Source: Amycolatopsis sp. WQ 127309 (GTDB lineage Bacteria > Actinomycetota > Actinomycetes > Mycobacteriales > Pseudonocardiaceae). Taken from it: a stretch of DNA of 64,000 nucleotides. The position numbers and the translations under genes were made by a program. Below, piece by piece: positions 25,535 to 34,680 of the stretch; the stretch's first letter is position 1; every line of letters begins with the position of its first letter. Location of the stretch: assembly GCF_023023025.1 (NCBI RefSeq), contig NZ_CP095481.1, positions 2,480,001 to 2,544,000 on the forward strand, in the 5' to 3' direction. The notes beneath the pieces are model-generated. The model was not told the origin of the DNA, did no database searches, and was given only the letters and a program-made list of their open reading frames with translations.

Positions 25535-28500
25535 TCAACACAGGATCGTCGGACGCGGACCGTAGGTCGCGGTGTGCGACGTCCGGCGGACCTCGGCGCC
25601 GCTCGCGACGTCGTAGAGCACGCGCGTGTCGGTGACGCTGAAGCCGGGTGTGCCGATCGACGGCTGGCACGGGGTGGCGCCCCCGAACTGCACCGGCGGC
25701 GGGTCGCCGGGCGTCTGCCCGCCGGTCGAGCCCTCGACGCGGTAGTGCCGGGTGCCCCAGATCCGGACCGTCACGGAGTCGCCGGACACCACGGCCTGCA
25801 GCGCGATGCCGGTCTGGGCGTCGTCGGTCAGCTTGAGCTCGACCGGGCTGCTGTCGGCGTTGATCGCCTTGGCGTCGCGGCCGACGGGGTAGCGGTCGAG
25901 GTAGGTGTCGTGCTCGAGGTGACCGCCGTCGGCGAGGCCGGCGAGGTAGCCCGCGTTGTACAAAGTGGACGCCAGCTGCGAGACGCCGCCACCGACGACG
26001 GTCGGACCGGTGCCGTCTTCGTTGGCCGGGGCGGGCACGTAGCCGTTGTCCGCGGTGCGCGGGCCGGAGCGGCCGCCGAGGCTGAACGTCTCGCCGGGCT
26101 TGACGATGGTGCCGGACACGCGGTCGGCCAGCGTGCGGTTGTTCGTCGCCGCCGGGCCGGTGAGCCCGCCGGTGGTGAACTCGCCGATGACCTCCGTGAT
26201 GCCGAGCGCCCCCGCGGCTTCGGTGGTCACGCCGGGCTTCGACGCGTTGTAGGCGACGGGCAGATCGCGCCCGTCGGTCTTCTTGAGGACGTCGATCAGC
26301 GGGAGGAAGGTCTTCTCCCAGTTGATCTTCCGGGCGTCTTCGGACGGGTCGACGGCCGGCTGGTCGCCGGCGAAGACGATCTGCGCGTCCTTGCCGTCGG
26401 TCTCGGTGCTCGCCAGGCCGTCCTTGAGCGCGGCCTGCAGCTTGCCCTGGTCGATCCGCACCTCGACGGCACCGCCTTCGACGGGCGCGAACTGGAACGA
26501 GGAGGCGATCGCGTCCGGCTTGAGCGGCACGTCCTTGCCCTGCCCGTGCACCACAACCGGCTTGGCGACGGCGGGCACGACGATCTGCTGGAACGCGGCC
26601 TGCACCCCGGCGGCGGTCGCCCGCACCGGCGTGATGGCCATCGTCAGCTTGACGCCACCCGGGTCGAGCCAGTGCTCGGTGACGGCGTGGACGGCGCCCG
26701 CGAGATCGGTCAGCTGCTGCCCTTGGCGCGGCAGGATCGGGTAGGGCGTGACGCCACCATCGCTGCCCGGCAACGGCATGAACCCCACGGCACCCTCGGT
26801 GGCGGCGTGGTCGAGCTTGCCGTCGGCCAGCGCGCGGACGGCCTGACTGGTCTGGTTCTCATCGGTCCGGGTAGCGACACCGACCTCGCGACTGGTGAAG
26901 AAGGACATGATCCGGGTGATCGGACTGAGCGGCTGGTGCCCGGCGAGCCCGAGGGTGTTGGGCCAGTCGAGCCCCAGCCCCGAGCGCGCCGGAACGAGTT
27001 CGGCCTGGACATCCCCACCGTGCACAACAACCGGCCGGGTAAGCCGAGGCTCGAGTTCCCTGCGCAGCTTGGCTTCCGCCTCGGCATGAGTCATGCCGCC
27101 GACACCGATCCCGGCCACGGTAACCCCCCGCGGCACATCACCGGCACTGGAGAGAAGGTCGACGGCGTAGAGGATGACGAAGAGCCCCAGCGCCAGCCCG
27201 ACGATCATCATCGTGCGAGCGACCCCCTTGCGCAGCTTGCGCGCAGGAGTCTCCGGTGGGGGCAGTGCCGCAGGGTTCTCGAGAAGTTCGCCAAGCAGGT
27301 CCTCAGCGAAGAGATCAGTGGTGACAACGGCATCGTCGACAGGCTCAGCACCAGGCACCGCCTCGATGGCCACAGTCTCAGCAGCGGCAGCAGCCCGCTC
27401 ATCGGGCCACGGCCCTGGCTGCGCCACGTCCTCAGCGGACTCGCCGGGCCAGGCCCCAAACGGCGCCGCACCCCCAACAGACTCAACCGGCCACGCCCCA
27501 GACCGCGCCGCACCCTCGACAGCGGCACGCTCGTCCGGCCACGGCCCTGGCTGCGCCGCGTCCTCAGCAGCAGCGACTGGTTCTTTCAGCGACTGCACAG
27601 ATTCGGCACCGTCTGTGGCCGGCGCCGCGGGCTCGTCCGGCTGCAACGCGGGCTCGGCAGCGGATCCCGCCTCGGCAGGCGCCGCTTCAACCGCAGCCCC
27701 TTCCTGCAGCGTTCCGAACTCGGCGGCGGGCAGTACCTCCGCAGCAGCCGCCCCGTTGGCCACAGGACTCTCGATTCCGCCGACGGACTGTGGCTCGACG
27801 GGCTGTGGCTCGACCGACGGCACCGCGACCGTAGGCACTTCCGGCGACAGCGCGGGGTCACCGGCGGTCAGCACCTCGGCACCGACCGGCCCGATCGCCA
27901 CAACGACCCCGGAATCGGCGGCGAACTGCACCTCACCCGCTGACCCGTCCCACAACACCCCGGAATCGGCGGCGGCTGAACTGGCCACTGCGTCCGCAGC
28001 CGCCGACTCGGAATCAGCGGCGAACCGCGCCTCACCCTCAGGCCGTTCCCGCAGCGCCCCGGGGCCAGTGACAAGCGGCACCTCAGCACCGGCCGATCCG
28101 TCCACGGCGGTCAACTCGGAATCGGCGGCGAACTGCGCCTCACCCGCGAGCCCGTCCGGCAACACCCCAGAGTCGGCGACAAATGGCGCTCCAGCACCGG
28201 CCGCCGCAGCTGGCTCGGGATCGGCGGCGGGCTGCTCCCCGGCTGTGGACTCATTCCGCAACGACCCGGAGGCGGTGGCGAGGGGCAACTCAGTGTCAGC
28301 CGATCCGGGCGCCGTGGCTGGGTCGGATTCAGCGGTGGATTGTGCCTCGGCAGGCGACACCTCGGCCGCGGGCTCCGCCGTCGGCGAGTCCGAAGCAGCA
28401 CCCGGCTCCGCGGCAGCCGACCCGTTTACGGCAGGTGGCTCCGCAGCTGACCCATTCGTGGCGGGTGGCTCCCCGGCAGTGGCCCGGTTCGCGAAAGGCG

Positions 28501-28600
28501 GCTCCGCGGCAGTCGCACCCCTCGCAGCGGCTGGCTTTGGTTGGCCGGCGTCCGGTGCTTCGCGCACGTCGGCGCGGTTGTGCGCCTCGTCGTCTGCCAC
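25535..28600 (-). CDS. VanW-domain protein with long repetitive N terminus
   Basis: 1021 aa, single-pass membrane protein. Residues 1-455 are low-complexity Ala/Glu/Pro/Ser with degenerate repeats (GEAQFAADSE, GEARFAADSE, GEVQFAADSG). The transmembrane helix is near 463-485 (RTMMIVGLALGLFVILYAVD). The outside part has YoaR-like peptidoglycan-binding domains near 490-740, then a VanW domain near 830-940 (GETFSLGGRSGP, VVGGGVSQLASTLYNAGYLAGL). Residues after that form a G5-like beta region. Probable role in cell-wall anchoring or remodelling. The ATG at 28600 follows a GGAGGG site. No obvious operon partner; 20 bp separate it from the GroES-like gene. Confidence 0.88.
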   Translation of the reverse strand: MADDEAHNRADVREAPDAGQPKPAAARGATAAEPPFANRATAGEPPATNGSAAEPPAVNGSAAAEPGAASDSPTAEPAAEVSPAEAQSTAESDPATAPGSADTELPLATASGSLRNESTAGEQPAADPEPAAAAGAGAPFVADSGVLPDGLAGEAQFAADSELTAVDGSAGAEVPLVTGPGALRERPEGEARFAADSESAAADAVASSAAADSGVLWDGSAGEVQFAADSGVVVAIGPVGAEVLTAGDPALSPEVPTVAVPSVEPQPVEPQSVGGIESPVANGAAAAEVLPAAEFGTLQEGAAVEAAPAEAGSAAEPALQPDEPAAPATDGAESVQSLKEPVAAAEDAAQPGPWPDERAAVEGAARSGAWPVESVGGAAPFGAWPGESAEDVAQPGPWPDERAAAAAETVAIEAVPGAEPVDDAVVTTDLFAEDLLGELLENPAALPPPETPARKLRKGVARTMMIVGLALGLFVILYAVDLLSSAGDVPRGVTVAGIGVGGMTHAEAEAKLRRELEPRLTRPVVVHGGDVQAELVPARSGLGLDWPNTLGLAGHQPLSPITRIMSFFTSREVGVATRTDENQTSQAVRALADGKLDHAATEGAVGFMPLPGSDGGVTPYPILPRQGQQLTDLAGAVHAVTEHWLDPGGVKLTMAITPVRATAAGVQAAFQQIVVPAVAKPVVVHGQGKDVPLKPDAIASSFQFAPVEGGAVEVRIDQGKLQAALKDGLASTETDGKDAQIVFAGDQPAVDPSEDARKINWEKTFLPLIDVLKKTDGRDLPVAYNASKPGVTTEAAGALGITEVIGEFTTGGLTGPAATNNRTLADRVSGTIVKPGETFSLGGRSGPRTADNGYVPAPANEDGTGPTVVGGGVSQLASTLYNAGYLAGLADGGHLEHDTYLDRYPVGRDAKAINADSSPVELKLTDDAQTGIALQAVVSGDSVTVRIWGTRHYRVEGSTGGQTPGDPPPVQFGGATPCQPSIGTPGFSVTDTRVLYDVASGAEVRRTSHTATYGPRPTILC
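27400..28560 (-). repeat. Degenerate Ala/Glu-rich coding repeats in the VanW-domain gene
   Basis: The 5' third of the VanW-domain gene is built of imperfect units with the recurring core G-E-(A/V)-(Q/R)-F-A-A-D-S. At DNA level the recurring run CGGAATCGGCGGCGAACTG appears several times between 27908 and 28160. Such tracts expand and contract easily, and length should vary between strains. Confidence 0.7.
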
Positions 28601-28620
28601 GCCCTGCCCTCCGCCGGGCC

Positions 28621-28953
28621 CTAGAGGTAGAGCCCGGTGCCGTGTTCGGTCCGTTCGGTCGCTACGGCGTGGATGTCGCGTTCGCGCATCACCAGGTGCC
28701 CCTCGCCCTGGATCTCGACCTCGAGCTGGTCCTCCGGGTTGAAGAGCACGCGGTCGCCGAGATTGACGTTCCGCACACTGTTCCCGATGCCCAGTACATC
28801 ACCCCACGAGAGGCGGCGCGCGACCTGCGCGGTGGCGGGGATCACGATGCCACCGCTGCTGCGCCGCTCGCCCTCTTCCGGCGACAGCCGCACGAGTACC
28901 CGGTCGTGCAGCATCTGGATCTCGAGTTTCGGCCCGTCAGACACGGTCCGCAT
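28621..28953 (-). CDS. GroES-like (Cpn10) co-chaperonin-fold protein
   Basis: 110 aa, Cpn10 beta-barrel: MLHDRVLVRLSPEEGERRSSGGIVIP near residues 13-38, GDVLGIGNSVRNVNLGDRVLFNP near 51-73 and a C-terminal MRERDIHAVA. The mobile-loop (RRSSGGIVIP) resembles true GroES, but the domain is more diverged than housekeeping GroES and no groEL is adjacent. The start may be the ATG at 28953, which lies directly after the stop of the NHL gene, or the nearby GTG. The close spacing suggests one transcript with that gene. Confidence 0.85.
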   Translation of the reverse strand: MRTVSDGPKLEIQMLHDRVLVRLSPEEGERRSSGGIVIPATAQVARRLSWGDVLGIGNSVRNVNLGDRVLFNPEDQLEVEIQGEGHLVMRERDIHAVATERTEHGTGLYL

Positions 28954-28954
28954 C

Positions 28955-30799
28955 CTACTCGGCGTCGCGCGGCTCCCCGGCCATGACCAAGCTCAGCTCG
29001 CTCGCCCCGCCCTCCTCGAACCGCACCGGGACGCCCCAGTCCTGCCGGGTGATCCGGCACGCGGGGTGCGCACCGCCGTCGTCACAGCTCGCCGCCTGCG
29101 CGACGACCTGCAGCACGCCCTCGGTCACCCCCGGCGCGAACCGGATCTTGCGGGTCAGCTCGGTCCCGACACCCGTGCCGTCGGCCAGCAGCTCCGGCGG
29201 TGACGCGCTGATCTCCAGCCGCGTCGACGGGCCGTACCGGTCGTCCAGCTTCTCGCCGGGCGGCGCGGTGAAGACGACCGAAAAGTCGATCTCGCCGGGC
29301 GCGAGGACCGTCGGCGGGCGGCGCACGGCGTGCGCGTCGCCGGTGACCACCGAAGGCTCGCTCGCCGGCACCGGGCCGATCCGGTTGCCCGCGGACTCGA
29401 CGACCAGCAGCCGGCCGTCGGTCAGCAACAGGCCCTGCGGCTCGGCGAGGCCGGTGGCGAGCGTCGTCACCTCACGCGTGAAGAAGTCGAAACGGCGGAC
29501 AGCTTCGTTGTAGGTGTCGGCGATCGCGATCCGCGCGCCGGGCAGCACGGCGAGGTCGAGCGGGTGCTGGAGCAGCGCCTTGTCGGCCGGGCCGTCGGTG
29601 TGGCCGAAGGAGAAGAGGTCGATCCCGATCGCCGTCTGCACGGTGAACGAGTCGCCCGCCGGCTCGATCCAGCGCAGGGCGGACGTCTCGGCGTCGACGA
29701 GCCACAACTTGTCGCCGTCGGCGGCGAGGCCGGACGTCTGCGCGAAGAACGCTTCGCTGACGTCGCCGTCGCGGAGGCCTTCGACGGTCGTCCCGGCGAA
29801 GCGGTGGATGCTCCCCGACACCGGGTCGAACACGCTCAGCGTGTGGTTGCCGGCCATCGCGACGACGACCCCGCCGGCCGGGCCCCACCACTCGACGTCC
29901 CACGGGCTGCTCAGCTCGACGTCGACGCCCTTGCCCGAGTCCGGCCCGTTGCGCCACTGCGCGCCGGTGCCGGCGACCGTGGTCACCTCGCCGGTGATCA
30001 GGTCGAGGCCGCGCAGCCGGTGACCGGCCGTGTCGGCGACGACGGCGTGGTAGCCGGCGCGCTCGGCGACGTCGTAGGGCAGCAGCGCGATGCCCGACGG
30101 CTCGGTGAACGTGGCGACGTCGAACGGCCCGTCCTGCCCGCCACGCTCTCCGCTGCCGAAGCGCCGGATGACCGTCTCGCCGTCCGAAGCGAACTCGACG
30201 ACGGAGTGGTGCCCGGTGTCGGCGACCAGGATGCGGCCTTCGGCGGTGGCGACGGCCTTGCTCGGGAACCGCAGCTCGCTCTGCTGCTCCTCGACCGGCA
30301 CGTACGGGCTGCCGCCGCGGCGAAGCGTCCCCTTCGCTTCGTGCTTCTTCACGAGGTCGGCGATGACGCGGCGAAGCGCCTCTTCGTGCCCTTCACCGGC
30401 GGCGACGTGGACGACGTAACCCTCGGGGTCGATGACCGCCAGCGTCGGCCACGCGCGGACCGCGTACTGCGACCACAGCTCCATCTTCGGGTCGTTGACC
30501 ACCGGGTGGTGGACCTCGTACCGGCGCACGGCGGCCTCGATGGACGCGCGCTCGCCCTCGTGCAGGAACTTCGGCGAGTGGACGCCGATCGTGACCAGCA
30601 CGTCCGCGAACTCGGCCTCGAGCGGGCGCAGCTCGTCGAGGACGTGGAGGCAGTTGACGCAGCCGCTGGTCCAGAAGTCCAGCAGCACGATGCGGCCGCG
30701 CAGTTCGGCCAGGGTGATCGGGCGGCCGCCGGTGTTCAGCCAGACGTCGCCGCGCAGCTCGGGAGCGCGCACGCGGGCCTGCGGTCGGGGAGATGTCAC
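28955..30799 (-). CDS. NHLRC2-like protein: thioredoxin domain plus NHL beta-propeller
   Basis: 614 aa. Residues about 10-155 form a thioredoxin/TlpA-like domain with the active site SGCVNC (C47, C50). Residues about 165-500 are NHL repeats forming a beta-propeller (ILVADTGHHSVVEFA, DTAGHRLRGLD, IAIADTYNEAVRRFD). A C-terminal beta-sandwich of 100 residues follows. The domain order is that of NHLRC2, conserved from bacteria to humans, where the function remains poorly understood. No signal peptide, so probably cytosolic. Divergent from the SMI1-like gene across 150 bp. Confidence 0.9.
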   Translation of the reverse strand: MTSPRPQARVRAPELRGDVWLNTGGRPITLAELRGRIVLLDFWTSGCVNCLHVLDELRPLEAEFADVLVTIGVHSPKFLHEGERASIEAAVRRYEVHHPVVNDPKMELWSQYAVRAWPTLAVIDPEGYVVHVAAGEGHEEALRRVIADLVKKHEAKGTLRRGGSPYVPVEEQQSELRFPSKAVATAEGRILVADTGHHSVVEFASDGETVIRRFGSGERGGQDGPFDVATFTEPSGIALLPYDVAERAGYHAVVADTAGHRLRGLDLITGEVTTVAGTGAQWRNGPDSGKGVDVELSSPWDVEWWGPAGGVVVAMAGNHTLSVFDPVSGSIHRFAGTTVEGLRDGDVSEAFFAQTSGLAADGDKLWLVDAETSALRWIEPAGDSFTVQTAIGIDLFSFGHTDGPADKALLQHPLDLAVLPGARIAIADTYNEAVRRFDFFTREVTTLATGLAEPQGLLLTDGRLLVVESAGNRIGPVPASEPSVVTGDAHAVRRPPTVLAPGEIDFSVVFTAPPGEKLDDRYGPSTRLEISASPPELLADGTGVGTELTRKIRFAPGVTEGVLQVVAQAASCDDGGAHPACRITRQDWGVPVRFEEGGASELSLVMAGEPRDAE

Positions 30800-30949
30800 G
30801 GCAAGAGTGAACTACACGCGCTCACGCTCTGTTCCGGAGTCCGGCCGATGAGAGAACAAACTCACCCGACCGGGGTCACCCCTGGCCGCACGTCAAGAGA
30901 GCAGAAAAGAACGCGCGGCGGGGTCGGGCGCCACTTACGCTCTTGGGTC

Positions 30950-31525
30950 ATGACTCCCGTCCAGCCGACTGGCGCCCTCTCCCCGGAGGAGGCGCGGCAC
31001 CTGCAGGAAAACCTCCGGGAACCGGTGCGTCCCGGGCTGAGCGAGGCCGAGCTCGACGACGTCGAGCGCCGGTTCGGCTTCCGCTTCGCCGCGGACCACC
31101 GCACGTTCCTCGCCGCGGGCGTCCCGATCGGCGACCGCTGGCCTGATTGGCGCTGCGGCAACCCCGAGCAGCTGCGCAAACGTTTGGCCTGGCCGGTCGA
31201 CGGCGTCCTGTACGACGTCGAACACAACGGCTTCTGGCTGCCCGACTGGGGCACGCGCCCGGTCGGCCCCGAGGACGCGGTCCGCGAAGCGGGGCACCGC
31301 CTGGCCGACGTGCCGCAGCTCGTGCCGGTGTGCGGCCACCGCTACCTGCCCGGTCTCGCCGGCACGTCCGGTTACCCGGTGTTGTCGGTGTACCAGACCG
31401 ACATCGTCGTGTACGGCTCCGACCTGCGGGATTACCTGCAGCGCGAGTTCGGTACGGGCGGCATCTGCACGGCCCCACCGGACGGCCCGCGCTACATACC
31501 CTTCTGGTCCCGCTTCATCGACTAG
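30950..31525 (+). CDS. SMI1/KNR4-like domain protein
   Basis: 191 aa. The SMI1/KNR4 (SUKH) pattern is visible: LSEAELDDVERRFGFRFAADHRTFLAAGVP near residues 26-55, W in DWRCG and the central LVPVCGHRYLPG. SUKH proteins often act as immunity proteins to polymorphic toxins, but isolated copies like this one occur widely and no toxin gene is adjacent. The ATG at 30950 is the first after the divergent promoter region. It overlaps the convergent SRPBCC gene by 11 bp. Confidence 0.75.
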   Translation: MTPVQPTGALSPEEARHLQENLREPVRPGLSEAELDDVERRFGFRFAADHRTFLAAGVPIGDRWPDWRCGNPEQLRKRLAWPVDGVLYDVEHNGFWLPDWGTRPVGPEDAVREAGHRLADVPQLVPVCGHRYLPGLAGTSGYPVLSVYQTDIVVYGSDLRDYLQREFGTGGICTAPPDGPRYIPFWSRFID

Positions 31526-31982
31526 CTTCGACGGCGGTTTTGAGCCGCGCGAGGGTCGCGGCGATGTTCGCCGTGTTGGCCTCGCGCCGGTTCCAGACGC
31601 CGGTGACCGTCGACGTCGGCACGCGGAACCACGCCGGCCGCCGCTCCCACATGCTTTCGACGACGACGCAGCCGGCACCGGCGGCTTCGAAGTCGTACTG
31701 CCACCGCGCGACGGGCAACCCGACCGAGGTCACCTCGAAGCCGAACCGGCGGCCCGGATCGGCGTCGGTGATGGTGGACAAGGTGCTCCAGCGCCGCAGG
31801 CCACGCCGGTTGCGCCCGCGGAACCGGGCGCCGACAACGGGCCCGCGCGCCCGGCCGACCCATCGGTGCCCGGCGTACTCCTCGGCGACGTCGGCCAGCC
31901 TCGCCGGGTCGCTGACCAGTGCGTACACGGCTTCCGGAACCGCGCCGACCTCGATCCGGCCGGTGGCGTCGGGTTGACTCAA
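31515..31982 (-). CDS. SRPBCC-family (polyketide cyclase/START-like) protein
   Basis: 155 aa from a TTG at 31982. The SRPBCC fold is clear: RIEVGAVPEAVYALVSDPARLADVAEEYAGHRWVG near the start, then RFRGRNRRGLRRWSTLSTITDADPGRRFGFEV, and a C-terminal helix of REANTANIAATLARLKTAVEA. These proteins bind hydrophobic ligands. A longer start (ATG at 32024) is possible but would put a perfect 25-bp palindrome inside the coding region. The TTG has a GCGGAGG site seven bases upstream, so I prefer it. Ligand unknown. Confidence 0.8.
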   Translation of the reverse strand: MSQPDATGRIEVGAVPEAVYALVSDPARLADVAEEYAGHRWVGRARGPVVGARFRGRNRRGLRRWSTLSTITDADPGRRFGFEVTSVGLPVARWQYDFEAAGAGCVVVESMWERRPAWFRVPTSTVTGVWNRREANTANIAATLARLKTAVEASR

Positions 31983-32000
31983 GGTGACCTCCGCGTCGAG

Positions 32001-32025
32001 GGTGACATACCGAGGGTATGTCACC
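32001..32025. promoter_or_regulatory. Perfect 25-bp palindrome, probable operator of the SRPBCC gene
   Basis: Arms GGTGACATACC (32001-32011) and GGTATGTCACC (32015-32025) flank a 3-base centre. It lies 19 bp upstream of the TTG start and would overlap the promoter. The shape fits a dimeric TetR/MarR-type repressor. No regulator gene is adjacent. The following 255 bp up to the next gene show nothing else I can support. Confidence 0.55.
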
Positions 32026-32280
32026 GACCGCGGTCAGGTGAAGAGCCTGTGGATGACTTTCGGGCGATGTGGACAACTCGACGCCCAGCGGCCGGAAAAG
32101 CCGGTTCTGTCGGGGGTGACCGATACGCTGGACGTGGGACGCCCCCCAGGGAGTGGTGGGGGCTGTCTGGGGTCCGAGAGGGGGGCGCCGCAGCTGGCGG
32201 GTGTGCGGGTGTCGAGGAGCGACTTGGGGTTTCTGGGGCTTTATCGCGCTGGTTCTAGAGATCCGCAGAGAGCGCGAGAA

Positions 32281-34596
32281 TCAGTTCTCCCGGCGCAGCA
32301 TCCGGCTCACGCCCGCGGCTACCGTCGTCGCCAGGATCCAGCCTGAGGCCGTGAAGCCCGCCGCTACCCAGTTGTCCGCTCCGTGCATGTACCAGCGGGA
32401 CTTGTTGCCGAAGTCGACGATCGGGACCAGCAGGTCCGCTGTGTAGATCACCGGGTTCCACTGCAGGCCCGTGTCCTGCTGGTTCACCACGCACCTGGGG
32501 CCGTTCGCGATGATCTGGTGGGCCTGGTCCGTGGCCGGCCAGCCGACGCAGTCGTCCGTACCCAGGCCGAACCACAGGCTGCCCAGCACCAGCAGCGTGA
32601 ACAGCCAGCCCAGCGCGCGGACCGGGCGGTAGCCGTAGCCGACCATCGAACGCTGGAGCCAGCTCCACAACCGGACGCCGGGGCCGAAGAACTTGAAGCC
32701 GCGGGCAAGTGCCTCGTAGCGGAACTGCTGTTTGCGCAGCGCGACCGTCGACGCGTGCTCTTCGTTGCCCGCCGCGCGGAGCATGTGCGCGAGCTGGTCG
32801 TACGGGCCCGGGCGGTAGCCGCGCATGGCCTTGCGCAGCAGCTCGATGCGGTGGTCCAGGGACTTGTCGTCGTCGAGCGGGATGCCCTTCTTCAGGGCGT
32901 CGTAGCGGAAGTCCTCCAGCTCGATGCCCTCGGTCGAGGCCCAGAACGCCTCGTTGTCCGTCAGCGTCCCGCAGTGCGCGCGGCGCAGCACCACGCGGCC
33001 CGCCGGGGGGCTGCTCGGCGTGAACGTGAACTCGTCCGCGGCGACGTCGCCGGCGTCGAGGGCGACGTTGAACGGCGGGAACGAGCCCAGCTGGGCGCCG
33101 CGGATGTCGACGCGCCGCGCGACCTGGGCGCCGTCCAGGTTGACGCCGCCTTCGGCGACGAACGGGCGGCTGTTGTCGTCGCGCAGCAGGAGGTCGCGGC
33201 CGATCCGGCCGGTGCGGACGTCGAGGGAGAAACTGCTGGTCGCGCGGCGTCCCGGGTCCGTCAGCCGGGTGCCCGCGAGGTTGATGCTGCCGCCGACCTC
33301 GAGGCCCTGCAGACGCAGCGTGCCGTGGATCGTGGCGTCCGTGAGCTGGAAGTTGCCGGCGATCTTCGAGCGCCGCGCCGAGAAGACGTCCCGGCCGGGG
33401 TGGCGGAACATCGAGTTCCAGGCCAGGAAGTTGCCGCCGATGGTGACGTCGGCCAGCCGCAGCTGCCCGGCCGGCACGCGCAGGCTGGTCGCCTCGATGT
33501 CGCCGCCGATCTCGGTGCCGTCCAGGTGCAGCGCCCGGTCGTAGTACGGCGGGGTCTTGCCGCGCACGACGCTGATCTCGGCGCCGGCCAGCCGCAGCGA
33601 GCCGCCGATCCGCGCGTTGACCATGCGCAACGTGCCCAGCGCCTGCAGGCCGTCGGACAGCTCGAGGTTGCCGTCGACGTTCAGCCGGTCGGCGACCAGC
33701 GCCGGGCGGGGGTCGAGGTACGGGTCGTTCGACTTCCACGCGTCGACGGCGATCGGGCCCTGCTGCGACACTGTCAGCTTCGCCTCGCGCAGGATGATGT
33801 CGCTGTCCACCGTGGCGCTCGGCAGGTACATGATCCCGGTGGCGGAGAAGCGTTTGCGCTGGCTGGCCGGGCCGTAGTTGTCGACTTCGCAGAGCAGGCT
33901 GCCGCCGATGTGCAGGCCGTTGCCGTTGAGCGCGAAGCCGTCCGGGTTGTTCAGCGTGGCGCCGGAGAAGTTGACGTTACCGCCGGTCCGCAGGCCCGGG
34001 AGCCGGACTTCGCCGTTCGCGACCATCCGGTAGGCCAGCAGCGCGCCGGTGAGCACCAGCCGGTCCGCCTGGATCGCCTTGCCGTGCGGGTGCGAGATCA
34101 CCGTCCGGGTCAGCACCATCGAGCCTTCGATCACCGCGTCCGTCAGGTTGACGGCGGCGTTCGGCATGCCGCGTTCGCGGTCGTCGCCGCGCTGGACCGT
34201 GGTCTCCTCGATCTCGCGGTCGTCGCCGTCGACCTGCACGACGCAGCGGATCAGCCGGACGTCGTTGCGGCTGCGCATGTTGCGGGCCTTGAGCCCGGGC
34301 AGCCAGCACTTGCGGAAGACCAGGCCGAGCAGGTTCGCCTCGCGCACATCCGGCGGCTGCTCGAACCGGCAGCGCTCGAACCGGAAGAGGTATTTCAGGT
34401 CCGCGGCCCGCAGGTCCAGCGTCCCGGTGATGTAGGCGTCCTCGACGTAGACGATCGGCGCGTTCGTGGCCTGCCGGCGCCAGCGCAGCAACCCGCCGTT
34501 GCCGGGTTTCAGCAGCTCGGAGGCCTTGACCTCGTAGCGCTTGTCGGGGATCCCCGCGAACGGGTCCAACGGCGGCAGCGCGCTTTCGGTCGACAT
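32281..34596 (-). CDS. Large beta-solenoid (bactofilin/pentapeptide-like) membrane protein
   Basis: 771 aa, hypothetical protein widespread in actinomycetes. Residues about 50-560 consist of repeated right-handed solenoid units with the recurrent G-N/S-hydrophobic pattern (LTGALLAYRMVANGEVRL, GGNVNFSGATL, GGSLLCEV, GNLELSDGLQALGTLRM, GGSLRLAGAEI, GGDIEATSLRV). The C terminus carries hydrophobic helices near 665-685 and 745-768. The name 'membrane-associated oxidoreductase' sometimes used for this family has no support in the motifs seen here. Role unknown, perhaps a membrane scaffold. Downstream of the ABC operon but separated by its terminator. Confidence 0.75.
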   Translation of the reverse strand: MSTESALPPLDPFAGIPDKRYEVKASELLKPGNGGLLRWRRQATNAPIVYVEDAYITGTLDLRAADLKYLFRFERCRFEQPPDVREANLLGLVFRKCWLPGLKARNMRSRNDVRLIRCVVQVDGDDREIEETTVQRGDDRERGMPNAAVNLTDAVIEGSMVLTRTVISHPHGKAIQADRLVLTGALLAYRMVANGEVRLPGLRTGGNVNFSGATLNNPDGFALNGNGLHIGGSLLCEVDNYGPASQRKRFSATGIMYLPSATVDSDIILREAKLTVSQQGPIAVDAWKSNDPYLDPRPALVADRLNVDGNLELSDGLQALGTLRMVNARIGGSLRLAGAEISVVRGKTPPYYDRALHLDGTEIGGDIEATSLRVPAGQLRLADVTIGGNFLAWNSMFRHPGRDVFSARRSKIAGNFQLTDATIHGTLRLQGLEVGGSINLAGTRLTDPGRRATSSFSLDVRTGRIGRDLLLRDDNSRPFVAEGGVNLDGAQVARRVDIRGAQLGSFPPFNVALDAGDVAADEFTFTPSSPPAGRVVLRRAHCGTLTDNEAFWASTEGIELEDFRYDALKKGIPLDDDKSLDHRIELLRKAMRGYRPGPYDQLAHMLRAAGNEEHASTVALRKQQFRYEALARGFKFFGPGVRLWSWLQRSMVGYGYRPVRALGWLFTLLVLGSLWFGLGTDDCVGWPATDQAHQIIANGPRCVVNQQDTGLQWNPVIYTADLLVPIVDFGNKSRWYMHGADNWVAAGFTASGWILATTVAAGVSRMLRREN

Positions 34597-34637
34597 GGCC
34601 CGATCTCCCCTCGCCCCGCCACCAAGGTAGCGAAACC

Positions 34638-34673
34638 GCGGCGGAAACGGTGCCGGAACACCGTTTCCGCCGC
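34638..34673 (-). terminator. Hairpin terminator of the amino-acid ABC operon
   Basis: Perfect 15-bp stem GCGGCGGAAACGGTG / CACCGTTTCCGCCGC with a 6-base loop, 8 bp beyond the stop of the ABC ATPase gene and before the start of the solenoid gene. Confidence 0.8.
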
Positions 34674-34680
34674 GAGATCC

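Noticed and set aside
25574..27943. 789-codon plus-strand frame opposite the VanW-domain gene
   Set aside because: Arg/Gly-rich shadow; the opposite strand has VanW and membrane motifs.
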